A stretch of DNA of 64,000 bases, from contig JAXHLS010000002.1 in NCBI GenBank assembly GCA_034522055.1, forward strand, positions 620,001 to 684,000, written 5' to 3'. The notes beneath the pieces are model-generated. The model was not told the origin of the DNA, made no database searches, and worked only from the letters and a program-made list of their open reading frames with translations. Position numbers and translations under genes: made by a program. The DNA comes from Gammaproteobacteria bacterium. Its GTDB lineage: Bacteria; Pseudomonadota; Gammaproteobacteria; JAABTG01. The stretch's first letter is position 1, and the number at the start of each line of letters is the position of its first letter. Of the stretch, positions 8,553 to 16,678 are shown piece by piece.

Positions 8553-9485
8553 ATGAAAATATCAATTCTGGCCGGCATTCTTGCCGTCTCGCCCTACCTC
8601 GTCCAGGCCGCTACGCCGGTGCAGCCGCTGGTCGACGGGAATTGGATCAAGGCTAATGGCTGCAATGCCGGCGTGGTCGTACTGGACATCCGCAGCGAGA
8701 AGATCGACGGCCAATCGGCCGGCGACTATCGCAAGGGCCATGTACCCTGCGCGGTTCACACCGACTACCATACCGCTGGCTGGCGGACCAAGGTCGACAA
8801 TGTGCCCGGCATGCTGGCGCCGGTCGACAAGCTGGAGGCGCTGATCGGCGCTCTGGGCATCGACAACGACACCCATGTCGTCATCAGCCCGCGCGGTAAC
8901 AGCGCAAAGAGTATGGGTGCGGCGACCCGCGTTTACTGGACCCTCAAGGTGCTAGGCCACGACCCGGTCTCGATCCTCGACGGCGGTACCGAGAGTTATG
9001 CCGCCAACAAGACGAACGTGCTCGAACCGGGTGAGCGCAAGCCGCAACCCAAGAGCTTCAGGGCCACGCTGCGCAGCGATATGCTGGTCGGCCGCGACGA
9101 GGTGCAGCGCGCCCTGGCGGAGCGCACCGGCCTGGTCGACTACCGCGGGCCGGACCAGTTTCTCGGCATCAACCGCCACGCCAAGGTCAAACAACGCGGC
9201 ACATTGCCCGGCGCGGCCAACCTGCCGATCGAGTGGCTGACGATCGACAACACCGGCCGCTATCGCAGCACGCGTGGTCTGGAGGAGGTCTATCGCTTGG
9301 CCAAGGTGCCAACGGACGAGGGCCACATCGCGTTCTGTAACACCGGCCACAACTCGGCGATGGGCTGGTTCGTCGCCAGCGAACTGCTCGGCAACAAGGA
9401 CGTGCGCGCCTACGACGGCTCGATGGCGGACTGGACGCGCCAGGACCAGCCGGTGGTCGATCGGCGGATAAACGTTGCCGACTGA
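8553..9485 (+). CDS. periplasmic two-domain rhodanese (thiosulfate sulfurtransferase-like)
   Basis: A 310-residue protein that begins MKISILAGILAVSPYLVQA, a signal peptide, so the ATG at 8553 is preferred over an in-frame ATG 14 codons earlier. Two rhodanese domains follow: the first (about residues 20-150) has VVLDIR..EKIDGQSAGDYRKGHVPCAVH, and the second (170-305) ends with the active-site loop F-C262-N-T-G-H-N-S. The first domain's loop (SPRGNSAKS) lacks the cysteine, as in other tandem rhodaneses where only the C-terminal half is catalytic. It should carry sulfane sulfur on C262 in the periplasm. Its neighbour is the EPCING-repeat secreted protein. Confidence 0.85.
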   Translation: MKISILAGILAVSPYLVQAATPVQPLVDGNWIKANGCNAGVVVLDIRSEKIDGQSAGDYRKGHVPCAVHTDYHTAGWRTKVDNVPGMLAPVDKLEALIGALGIDNDTHVVISPRGNSAKSMGAATRVYWTLKVLGHDPVSILDGGTESYAANKTNVLEPGERKPQPKSFRATLRSDMLVGRDEVQRALAERTGLVDYRGPDQFLGINRHAKVKQRGTLPGAANLPIEWLTIDNTGRYRSTRGLEEVYRLAKVPTDEGHIAFCNTGHNSAMGWFVASELLGNKDVRAYDGSMADWTRQDQPVVDRRINVAD

Positions 9486-9502
9486 TTGGCTCGCAGACCA
9501 GT

Positions 9503-9567
9503 AAGAAAAATCGCCGAGGGGCTCAGCTCCTACCGAAATCCACCGTAGCCGAGCTCCCTCGGCGATT
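9503..9567 (-). terminator. intrinsic terminator reading leftward
   Basis: Arms aatcgccgaggg (9509-9520) and ccctcggcgatt (9556-9567) pair perfectly for 12 bp, with partial pairing further in. On the minus strand the stem is followed by tttttctt. It would suit the minus-strand regulator gene ending at 10573, from which it is now separated by the intron remnant. Confidence 0.65.
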
Positions 9568-9611
9568 CGTCCATGATAGGGGTCGGGAAGGAGTGACCCT
9601 CCCCGCCCTCC

Positions 9612-9644
9612 GAACCGTGCATGCGGTTCTCCCGCACACGGCTC
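9612..9644 (-). ncRNA. group II intron domain V
   Basis: The minus strand reads gagccgtgtgcgg, a gaga-type loop, then ccgcatgcacggttc. This is the canonical domain V hairpin with the invariant AGC near its base. Domain VI follows immediately (9575-9611). The intact domain V is the best evidence that this is a group II intron. Confidence 0.8.
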
Positions 9645-9661
9645 TCCAGTCGGTGGTTACC

Positions 9662-10142
9662 TCATCGGGATTGGCTCGCCAACGTCCGGGCTTCGGTCAT
9701 GGTGAAAAGCCCAGCCGCAGCGAAGAACGCGTTCGGCCAGCGGAGATGGTCGGACTGACAATGACCCGCTCCCGGGCGCTTCTGCTGCTTGCGCAACAGC
9801 GCCCGTAATCGACGTCGGACAAAACCGTCCACGCGAGGAAAGGTCCACGGGTGCGCGTGCTGGAAATACACGAACCAGCCACGCAGCATCGGGTTCAGGT
9901 CGGCCACAATCCGCGCCAGCGAATCCCACGCACCTGCGCCGGGTTTTGGCCCGGACCCGGTCGTAAAGGGCCTTGCGGCTCTTCTTGCGTACCCACCGCC
10001 GTCCCGCTTCAAACCGGTACCCGAGAAACTCAAAGCCTTCCCCGGGCTGCCGGCAATCCCGCGCTTTCCCGGCACCACCCACGGTTTTAGGCGGAGGACG
10101 CCCTCCAGCTCTTGGGTCCGCGTTTCCGCAGCACCTCGCCAT
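9662..10142 (-). pseudogene. C-terminal remnant of group II intron reverse transcriptase/maturase
   Basis: One minus frame carries FEFLGYRFEAGRRWVRKKSRK and then a second frame carries LNPMLRGWFVYFQHAHPWTF followed by VDGFVRRRLRALLRKQQ. Together these are the typical maturase domain (group II intron maturase-specific domain). They are separated by a frameshift near 9950. The catalytic reverse-transcriptase core (the YADD region) is missing, so the product cannot be functional. Confidence 0.75.
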
Positions 10143-10572
10143 GACCGCAGCAGAACCGTTCAGTACTACGAAGGCTCTGACTCCTGCCCACCGTCACCAC
10201 GGCGGTCAGGTCTCCCCGCTTCTCTCGCATTTCCTTCCCAGCGTTCCGTCTCCAACCACGGAGGGGACCCGAATGTCGCTTTCCACGCCAATCCCAGCGC
10301 ATCCGATGAGTTTCAGGCTTCACCTTCTCCTAGCGGGCTCGCCGTCCCGTACCGCCGAATCGAGTTCGTCATCCTACGGACCGCCAGTTCGCCTCCGGTT
10401 GCTCTCCACCCCGCCTCGCGACGACGCAGTTACCTTCGACTACGGGGCCTTGGCTTACCCCGACACGGACTCTCACCGTGCAGAAAAATGCGCCTCCACG
10501 GACGCACTAGGAGCCCAGCCTCTGGGCGATTGCCGGCGAGGGAACCGGCAACGTCACCTACCTTCCAAGGGC

Positions 10573-12331
10573 TCACCGCTCGGCCAGACCCGCGCGCGCC
10601 AGGTCGTTGAGGAAGCGCTCCCGATACTGCGGGTCGCGGATCGGAAAGCCATAGTCGAGATCGAGTGCGAAAGCCGGATCCAGGGCGCGGATCTCCTCGA
10701 CCTGCCAGCGCGCGGCATCCAACTGGCCGGTCGCGGCGTAAACCGCAGCCAGAAACAGGCGGGTGAGCAACAGGTCCGGGTTGATTCCGACCGACTCCTC
10801 AAGCAACTGCAACGCCTGCTCCAACTGCCCCAATTCGTAATGCAGTGCGGCCTTCACCGTGCGGTAGAGGGCAGGCACCCGCGGGTTCAGTGCAATCGCC
10901 TGGCTCATTGCCTCCAGGCCTTCAACGGGGCGCCCGGCGAAGTGCAGGATCCAGGCCAGCAGCGCGTGGGCGTCGGCATAGCTCGGCCGCAGCTCGAGCG
11001 CGTGTGACACTTCGGCGATGGCTGCCGCCGGATTGCCCTTGTACAGCTCGACTGTCGCGAGCGCATAGCGCAGCTGCGGCAGATTACCGTCGATCGCCAG
11101 CCCCTGGCGCGCGACCGCTTCGGCGCGCGCGAGCGACTCTGTCACCCTCGCCCCGTGGCCATAGACCGCGTGCAGCGCGTAGGTCAGCGCCAGCCCGGCA
11201 TAGGCCCGGGCAAAACGCGGGTCGAGTTCGATCGCCCGCTCGAAATGTGCCCTGGCCTGCAGGTTGTCCGCGCTCGCGCGGCGGCCCAGCAAATCAAGCC
11301 CGCGCAGCAACTCGTCGTAGACCTCAACGCTCGTGGCGTACCGCCGGATCACGCGTTGCCGCTCCCCCGGGGCCAACTCGATCTGCAGTGCCGCGACCAC
11401 CTGCGCGGTGATCTCGTCCTGGATGCGGAAAATATCGGCGAGTTCGCGGTCGTAGCGCTCGCTCCAGCGGTTGTGTCCCTCGACCACGTCGACCAGGTTC
11501 ACGTTGATGCGCAGCCGCCTGCCGGCACGCTGCACGCTACCCTTGACGATGAAGCGCGCCCCGACTTCGCCTCCGATGACGCTTTCCGATTCGGCGCTGC
11601 CGCGATAGGCGAGCACCGAATTGTGCGCCATCACCTGCAACTCCGAGAGCTTGGAAAGATTCGGTGATCAGATCCTGGGTGATGCCATCGGCGAAATAGT
11701 CCTGTTCCGGATCCCCGCTGAGATTCTCGAACGGCAGCACAGCGATCACCGACCGTTCGGACGGCGCAGCGGTCACATGCTCAGGCTCCATCTCGCGGCC
11801 GATCTCGGGGGAGCGCGTCCCCAACCAGACGAGCACCAGCGCGATCACCAGGGCCGCCATCATCAGCGACAGCAGGAAGCGCCGATTTACCGGTCCAGTA
11901 CTGTGGGAAGCGGGGGATGTCACACCCACCGAGTGTTCCGGGGGTGCGCTTGCGGGTAATTCGGCGACGGGCTCGACATCGGCCAGCAGCCGGTAGCCAG
12001 ACTTGGAGATGGTCTCGATATACCTTGGATTGCGCGCAGCGTCACCGAGCGCCTTGCGCAGTTTGATCACGGTGTTGGTGAGGGCATCGTCAGTGACGAT
12101 CATCCGCGGCCAGACGTTCGCTTCCAGATCATGGCGCGACACCACCTGGCCGCGCCGCTCGACCAGGAAAGTCAGCACCCGCATCACCTTGGGTTCGAGC
12201 CTGATCTCCTGATCGCCCTGTAACAGACTGTGTCTGGGCGGATCGACCAGCCAATCACCCAACCGGAACGGCCGGTCGGCAAGCGCGGAGCGATTTTCAG
12301 TCTCAGAATCGGCGCCTTTTTTCCCCTCCAT
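10573..12331 (-). pseudogene. CadC/ToxR-like membrane regulator with TolB-like and TPR region (one frameshift)
   Basis: Read in order from the ATG at 12331 (preceded by gagga): a winged-helix transcriptional domain (residues about 25-125; LEPKVMRVLTFLVERRGQVVS, VIKLRKALGDAARNPRYIET), a transmembrane helix (RRFLLSLMMAALVIALVLVW), then the TolB-like motif VLPFENLSGDPEQDYFADGI. After one extra base near 11655 the other frame continues with the expected SKLSELQVMAHNS and several TPR repeats to the end. Removing one base restores about 585 residues. Such proteins bind DNA from the membrane in response to periplasmic or TPR-mediated signals. It may control the divergent rhodanese locus, but nothing shows this directly. 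Confidence 0.75.
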
Positions 12332-12518
12332 CGATCCTCGGTCCCTGATCTGGCCAGCCTGATTCCCGGCCCGGTTGAACCAAAGCATAGCCCCTTTCCG
12401 AAAGGTTGGAAATCGGTTGGCATACCAACGCAACACTTTCTTGGCACTGGTCAGACCCTACCCCAAAGGGGCGGTCACCGGCCGTATGGAGAAACCACCT
12501 GGGATGGACCACCGCTCC

Positions 12519-12549
12519 CTCCGACTGACGGAAGCCGCCCGGGCGATCA
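12519..12549. repeat. right copy of the 31-bp direct repeat
   Basis: Same orientation as 7652-7682, with three mismatches. This copy ends with the stop codon of the DUF4250 gene. Joining the sequences outside the two repeats would place the MFS gene and DUF4250 as convergent neighbours sharing one copy. Confidence 0.6.
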
Positions 12550-12738
12550 GCGGAACTGCTTCAGGGCCGCGTCGAAGTGGAAGCCATGGGCGGCCAGATG
12601 GCCCTCCAGTTCGCCCCGGTCGAGCCTCAGGGCGCGGACGAGGTCGTCGAGGTCCCGGTAGTCGTTGCGCAGGCGGGTGTTGACGAGGCTGTAGAGCATG
12701 GCGGGATCCATGGTCCGATAATCCTTGAGTCCCGTCAT
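12547..12738 (-). CDS. DUF4250 domain protein
   Basis: A 63-residue protein with the DUF4250 pattern: MDPAMLYSLVNTRLRNDYRDLDDL near the N-terminus and a C-terminal ELEGHLAAHGFHFD. The family is small, cytoplasmic and of unknown role. Its ATG overlaps the TGA of the upstream DUF2061 gene (ATGA), so the two are translationally coupled. Confidence 0.85.
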   Translation of the reverse strand: MTGLKDYRTMDPAMLYSLVNTRLRNDYRDLDDLVRALRLDRGELEGHLAAHGFHFDAALKQFR

Positions 12739-12948
12739 GCCGCCACCACCCCCGTCCCGGGGAGCTGCGGCCGGCGGCGCGTCTCGAAGCGTTTCCAGGC
12801 CTTCTCATGGAAGAAGAAGGCCACGGTGTTCACCAGGGGCTCCACCAGGGCCACGGTCCCCCCCCACCACCACGTCCCCCGTGAGGGCCCAGGCGACGCC
12901 GAAGGCCACCGTGAAGTGCATCACCGCGAAGGTCGCTGTCTTGGTCAT
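12735..12948 (-). pseudogene. DUF2061 small membrane protein (frameshift in a run of eight C)
   Basis: From MTKTATFAVMHFTVAFGVAW the frame runs to a run of eight Cs (+ strand, about 12858-12865). A one-base correction there gives TVALVEPLVNTVAFFFHEKAW and a short tail ending in TGA inside the next gene's ATG. This is the DUF2061 pattern: two membrane helices with HF near the start and HEKAW after helix two. The break lies in a homopolymer, so a sequencing error or phase variation is more likely than true loss. A ribosome-binding site (ggagac) precedes the ATG at 12948. Confidence 0.75.
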
Positions 12949-12987
12949 GGTCGTGTCTCCATCATGTCTCGTGTTCATATGGGACAT

Positions 12988-13009
12988 GATGATAATGATT
13001 TCTATTTAT
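12988..13009 (-). promoter_or_regulatory. AT-rich promoter region with a Fur-box-like half site
   Basis: Upstream of the DUF2061 gene the minus strand reads aaatagaaatcattatcatc. The half aatcattatc matches the right half of the Fur consensus, but the left half is poor. The surrounding 100 bp is strikingly AT-rich against the GC-rich background and contains -10-like taatat. Iron regulation is a weak suggestion only. Confidence 0.3.
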
Positions 13010-13167
13010 ATTAGAAGGCAATTATTTCTATGTTTTTAATAGTTTTTCACTATTCGAAGGCGCCGCCATCCGGCTGTCTCCACTCCCCACTATCCACCGT
13101 GGTTTCCGCGGGGCACCCCGGCCGGGATAATCGCGACTGATCCCTTCGCCGAACCGAGACAGAAATC

Positions 13168-13690
13168 ATGGGCCCGCATATCGTCTTCACCTGGGAGCTG
13201 GGCAGCGGCTACGGCCACATCGCCGGCTTCCTGCCCCTGGCCCGGGAACTCTCACGCCTGGGCTGCACCGTTTCCTGCATCCTGCGGGACCTGTCCAATG
13301 TGGGGCGTTTCGAGCTGCCCCGGGGCAATCGAGTCTTCCAGGCTCCCATCTGGCTGTCCCGTAAAGGCGACTACCCGCCGGTGGGCAACTACTCGGAACC
13401 CGCTGTTCCGCCAGGGTTCATCTCGAACCCGAGGCGCTGCTCGGCGTGACCCGGGGCTGACAGGGGGCCTTCCGACCTGCTGGATCCCGACCTCATCATC
13501 TGCGACCACTCCCCCACCGCCCTGGCGGCGGCCCACGGCATCTCCACGCCGGCGGGCCTTCCTGGGCACGGGCTTCTTCTCACCGCCCGATGCCAGTCCC
13601 TGGCCCAGCCTGCGACCCGGAGAGGGGTGGCGCCAGAGCGCCTCTCGGTGCCGCAGGGGACGAAGGACATTGCTTGGCAGCGAAAAAGCA
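13168..13690 (+). pseudogene. broken glycosyltransferase (MurG/UGT-like) N-terminal part
   Basis: The ATG at 13168 starts MGPHIVFTWELGSGYGHIAG, then LPLARELSRLGCTVSCILRD, the N-terminal Rossmann motif of MurG-like/UDP-glycosyltransferase-fold proteins. A frameshift follows near 13410. Other frames then carry DPDLIICDHSPTALAAAHGI and LGTGFFSPPDASPWPSL in the expected order. There is no C-terminal nucleotide-sugar-binding half: the similarity fades before the adjacent transposase region. It is a truncated, frameshifted gene. Confidence 0.65.
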
Positions 13691-13891
13691 AAGGTCTTTG
13701 GGATCAGAGCGCTCTCGTGCCGCTTCCAGGAACGGGGGGCGAGACTACCTCCAGGAGGTAAAGATTGTTCGGCCCCAGCCGTTAGGTGATCTAATTGGTC
13801 GGTATCGGCATAAAAACTGTACGTCGACGGCCACGAGGGTAAGATCTGGGAGCCAATGCCCGGAAAGAGTTTGAACACGGAGGAGGCTTAT

Positions 13892-14134
13892 ATGCCCTTG
13901 CAGCAGGTTTTACACGCCCTGGTGCCAGAAGAATCTGGATCTCTGCAGGAGACGCTGCAGGAAGTGGTCCGATCAATGCGCAAACACCTTTATATGCTCA
14001 TGAGTCCCGACTTCTCGTCAGGACGCGAGTCGGAACATGCTGATTCTTTCAGTGTCCTGCCGTTCGGTGATGAATTTTGCCAGGGAATGGGTTTTGGCGG
14101 AACTCAAGAGAAATTCCGGCAGCGTGTTGCGTAG
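13892..14134 (+). CDS. small hypothetical ORF running into the IS end
   Basis: An ATG with a strong ribosome-binding site (aggagg, 5 nt upstream) opens an 80-residue frame: MPLQQVLHALVPEESGSLQE, then LQEVVRSMRKHLYML. The first 40 residues look like normal protein. The rest overlaps the transposase gene's 3' end on the other strand and is probably not native, so the original gene may have been cut by the insertion. No family recognised. Confidence 0.3.
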   Translation: MPLQQVLHALVPEESGSLQETLQEVVRSMRKHLYMLMSPDFSSGRESEHADSFSVLPFGDEFCQGMGFGGTQEKFRQRVA

Positions 14135-15418
14135 CGCATGAGTGACGACGAGTTCCGATGGGGGAATACCGGGTCGGATGGTCCGCAGCCACGAGCCGAA
14201 GGAATTCCAGATGAGCTGCGGGAAAACCACCGAGAGATACTGAAGCAAGCCTTGAGCGACGACGCCGGCCTGCATGAAGACGTGGTAGGCGTGGATCTTG
14301 CGTTTGACGTTCTCGCGATACCTGAGCGTTTCCCGGTGCAGGTATTGATTGCCGTTGCGGCGTTTGAGCGGCTTCATGTCCTGCATCCAGAAGTGATAGG
14401 CGAAGGTGCCGATCTGTCGGACGGCCTGCTTGAAGCTGTGCTCGATCTTGAAGCGCAGGCCGTAGAGGCGAATGATCTCGACGGCGTCCAGGGCGACGTC
14501 GGTGCACATCAGCAGGGAAGAGCCTCTGGTCGGGTGGATGACGGCGACGAAGCGCACGAGCTGTCCGGCGGGCCGCCAGAGCAGGTCTCGGACCTGGTAC
14601 CGAATCGTGACGTTGTCCTCGCCGTAGACGGGGCTTGGCGCGGATTGGAAGTCGTTCGTGTCATTCAGCAGTGACCTGAGATTGAGCTTCTTCCCGTAGC
14701 GTCTCGGCCGGCCCCTTTTCCTCGGGCCGCGCTGGCGATAGGGGGTGTAAGCGACGGCATTGGATCGGACGCGGGTGACGAGATGGTTGCCCTCGGCGAT
14801 GAGGCCGCGCACCATCTTGCCGGCGGCGTAGTAGGCATCGGCAACGTAGTAGAAGGGTTCCGTGATGGCCACGGTCTGAATCAGGGCGAGCATCTTGTCG
14901 AGCAGGGTGCGCCGGTCGCGATTGGAGAAGACGAGGCCCTCGTGGATGCGCACGGCGAGGGGGACAGCGAAGACGCTTTGGTCGGCCTCAACCAGCAGGC
15001 TCACCGCCTGAAGGGAGTGTCCCATGATGTATTCGGGCTTGGTGTTGGCGTCGGACTGCTGATGCAATAGCTTCACGGCGGGCATCTTCTTGCCGCGCTT
15101 GGGGACTTTGATCCCGTCCCCGACCATGACGCGGCGGCCGTTGACGAGCAGCGGCGCGGGAAAGAGCCGCAGCACGGCCTGGGTCCACAGCGCCGCGAGC
15201 CGCTCGAGCTTGATGGCGCGGCTGTGGAACGAATCCAGCAGGTTGTCGTAGAAGCGGGGCTTGAGGGCGAGCGCCCGCACGAGGCTGGTCACGCCTAAAA
15301 GATCGCCTCGCACGGTGAGACCGGCCACGGCGGTGGCGAACCACAGGAAGGTGCGCAGGCGCGAGAACGCCGGACGCAGCAGCCAGATTGCTTTCCACCA
15401 GGACTCCCATAGCGACAT
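14018..15418 (-). CDS. IS4-superfamily DDE transposase
   Basis: A 466-residue transposase with the acidic triad in order: D101 (VMVGDGIKVPKRG), D194 (YYVADAYYAAGK) and E326 in the IS4-like stretch YGLRFKIEHSFK. It has a basic insertion between the second D and E (RKRGRPRR). The ATG at 15418 has a strong ribosome-binding site (gggagg). The open frame continues upstream, but that part is the shadow of the methylase gene. I could not find clear terminal inverted repeats or a target duplication, so the limits of the element are unknown. Confidence 0.85.
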   Translation of the reverse strand: MSLWESWWKAIWLLRPAFSRLRTFLWFATAVAGLTVRGDLLGVTSLVRALALKPRFYDNLLDSFHSRAIKLERLAALWTQAVLRLFPAPLLVNGRRVMVGDGIKVPKRGKKMPAVKLLHQQSDANTKPEYIMGHSLQAVSLLVEADQSVFAVPLAVRIHEGLVFSNRDRRTLLDKMLALIQTVAITEPFYYVADAYYAAGKMVRGLIAEGNHLVTRVRSNAVAYTPYRQRGPRKRGRPRRYGKKLNLRSLLNDTNDFQSAPSPVYGEDNVTIRYQVRDLLWRPAGQLVRFVAVIHPTRGSSLLMCTDVALDAVEIIRLYGLRFKIEHSFKQAVRQIGTFAYHFWMQDMKPLKRRNGNQYLHRETLRYRENVKRKIHAYHVFMQAGVVAQGLLQYLSVVFPQLIWNSFGSWLRTIRPGIPPSELVVTHALRNTLPEFLLSSAKTHSLAKFITERQDTERISMFRLAS

Positions 15419-15474
15419 CGTCCACCTCCCATGAAGTGAATGAAACGGTGATCTGGCCCGCCGCGCGGGGCCGG

Positions 15475-16164
15475 TTATGGAGAAGGCGTGCCGGGCTCGG
15501 GCTCCTGGACTTCCACGGCCATCACGGCCGAGAGCACCGCCAGGCGCTCGGCGGGCGGCAGGGCCTCGTAGCGGCGGGCCCAGCTCACCGCCTTGCGCTT
15601 GATGCGTTGGCGGTCCGTGAAGTTCTTGCCCGCATAGCGCGCCCAGTGCAGGCGCTCGACGCTGAAGTTGAACCACAGCTTCTCGGTGACGACGCCCGCC
15701 TGGTTCATCACCTGAAGCTCGAGGCTGCGCCACCCGGCCAGCCGCTCGTCGTAGAGCGCCGAGGGGTAGCCGGAGAGGATCACGTGACAGGGCAGGCGCT
15801 TGAGCAGCTCGAGCAACGCCACGTGGTCGTGCTCTTCGTAGTCGAAACGGTATCGGCGCTCGCCGCGGCGGGTCGGCTGCAGATAGGGCGGGTCGCTGTA
15901 GATGAGCTCTCGCCCCCGATACGCATACTCGGCCAGGAATCGGTGCGCGCAGCCATGCACCAGCTCGACCGGATAGGGGCACTCGAACTTCGCGAGCGCT
16001 CGCCGATTGCGGTCGATGCCGATGTTGACGAGCGCCGGCGGCTTGCGCTGCATGATCGCCCCGCCGCCGAGGTGGCTCTCGATGTAGGTGTCGTGGGGCG
16101 GCATCAGGGCGATGATCGCCTGGCACAAGCCCGACGTCGCCTTCGATCCGAAGTAGCTGCCCAT
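15475..16164 (-). CDS. D12-class DNA adenine N6-methyltransferase (Dam-like)
   Basis: A 229-residue protein with the order of motifs of D12-class adenine methylases: an N-terminal YFGSK..LCQAI..LMPPHDTYIE, motif I-like ESHLGGGAI, and the catalytic SDPPYLQ near residue 113. The family transfers methyl groups to N6 of adenine. There is no restriction endonuclease next to it, so it is an orphan methylase, perhaps part of a mobile element or phage remnant. It lies 57 bases upstream of the transposase on the same strand. The gene is intact. Confidence 0.85.
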   Translation of the reverse strand: MGSYFGSKATSGLCQAIIALMPPHDTYIESHLGGGAIMQRKPPALVNIGIDRNRRALAKFECPYPVELVHGCAHRFLAEYAYRGRELIYSDPPYLQPTRRGERRYRFDYEEHDHVALLELLKRLPCHVILSGYPSALYDERLAGWRSLELQVMNQAGVVTEKLWFNFSVERLHWARYAGKNFTDRQRIKRKAVSWARRYEALPPAERLAVLSAVMAVEVQEPEPGTPSP

Positions 16165-16296
16165 CGCTGCCGATCCGTGTCCGTGACGACCAGCAGATTA
16201 GCTTCATTCAGCTAGGGTGTCAAACGACATCGATGACTCGGCGGCAGCGCCTTGCGTACCTGATGATCGAACGTCCGCCAGTGTTATGCTATCGAC

Positions 16297-16650
16297 ATGA
16301 GTGAGAAGCATCCCTTCGTCGGCGGGCTACTCGACTACATGGGCTCGCCCCAGGGCCAGCGCTCCATCGAAGTCTCAGACGCTCTCTGGGCGCTCATGGA
16401 CGGCGTGCAGCTCGATCCCGGACGACGCGAGATCATCTGGCCCGAGGCCCAACGCCTCAGCTTCGATCAGTCCATCGAATGCATACAGAAGGCGTATCCG
16501 GACTTCCCTCGTGAGCGTATTACGAGCTTCCTGATCTCCTGGCTCGAGCACTACGCCCCGGAAGATTACTCCCGGGAACAACTAGACGAACTCGATGCGC
16601 TCACCGAAGACTGGCTCGACGAGCTCGAGGGTCAGCACGGGGCGCAATAA
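16297..16650 (+). CDS. conserved-looking hypothetical protein (117 aa)
   Basis: A 117-residue soluble protein, MSEKHPFVGGLLDYMGSPQG, with several helices and an acidic C-terminus (LDELDALTEDWLDELEG). There is no signal peptide or metal motif. It is transcribed divergently from the methylase with 132 bases between the starts. The codon use is normal for the region. I do not recognise the family, so the role is unknown. Confidence 0.6.
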   Translation: MSEKHPFVGGLLDYMGSPQGQRSIEVSDALWALMDGVQLDPGRREIIWPEAQRLSFDQSIECIQKAYPDFPRERITSFLISWLEHYAPEDYSREQLDELDALTEDWLDELEGQHGAQ

Positions 16651-16678
16651 GCGCCGAGAACTCGGGACTCTTGAGGAT

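Larger units (their letters stand above)
9575..10507 (-). mobile_element. decayed group II intron (about 0.93 kb left)
   Basis: On the minus strand the element starts near 10507 with gtgcgtcc, matching the group II 5' consensus GTGYG. It ends near 9575 after domains V and VI (cccgacccctat). Between them only the end of the intron-encoded protein survives, and that is broken by a frameshift. Full-length elements are about 2 kb or more, so most of the reverse transcriptase has been lost. A short hairpin (gcccag-agg-ctgggc) lies immediately 5' of the intron, as seen for introns that target terminator-like stems. It sits between the CadC-like gene and a leftward terminator. Confidence 0.75.

Noticed and set aside
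9856-10610. Plus-strand frames over the intron remnant
   Set aside because: Domain V and maturase motifs are on the minus strand; the plus frames are shadows.
16164-16207. Continuous minus frame joining the transposase with the methylase region (729 codons)
   Set aside because: Upstream of 15418 it is a shadow of the methylase, which has clear motifs in another frame.
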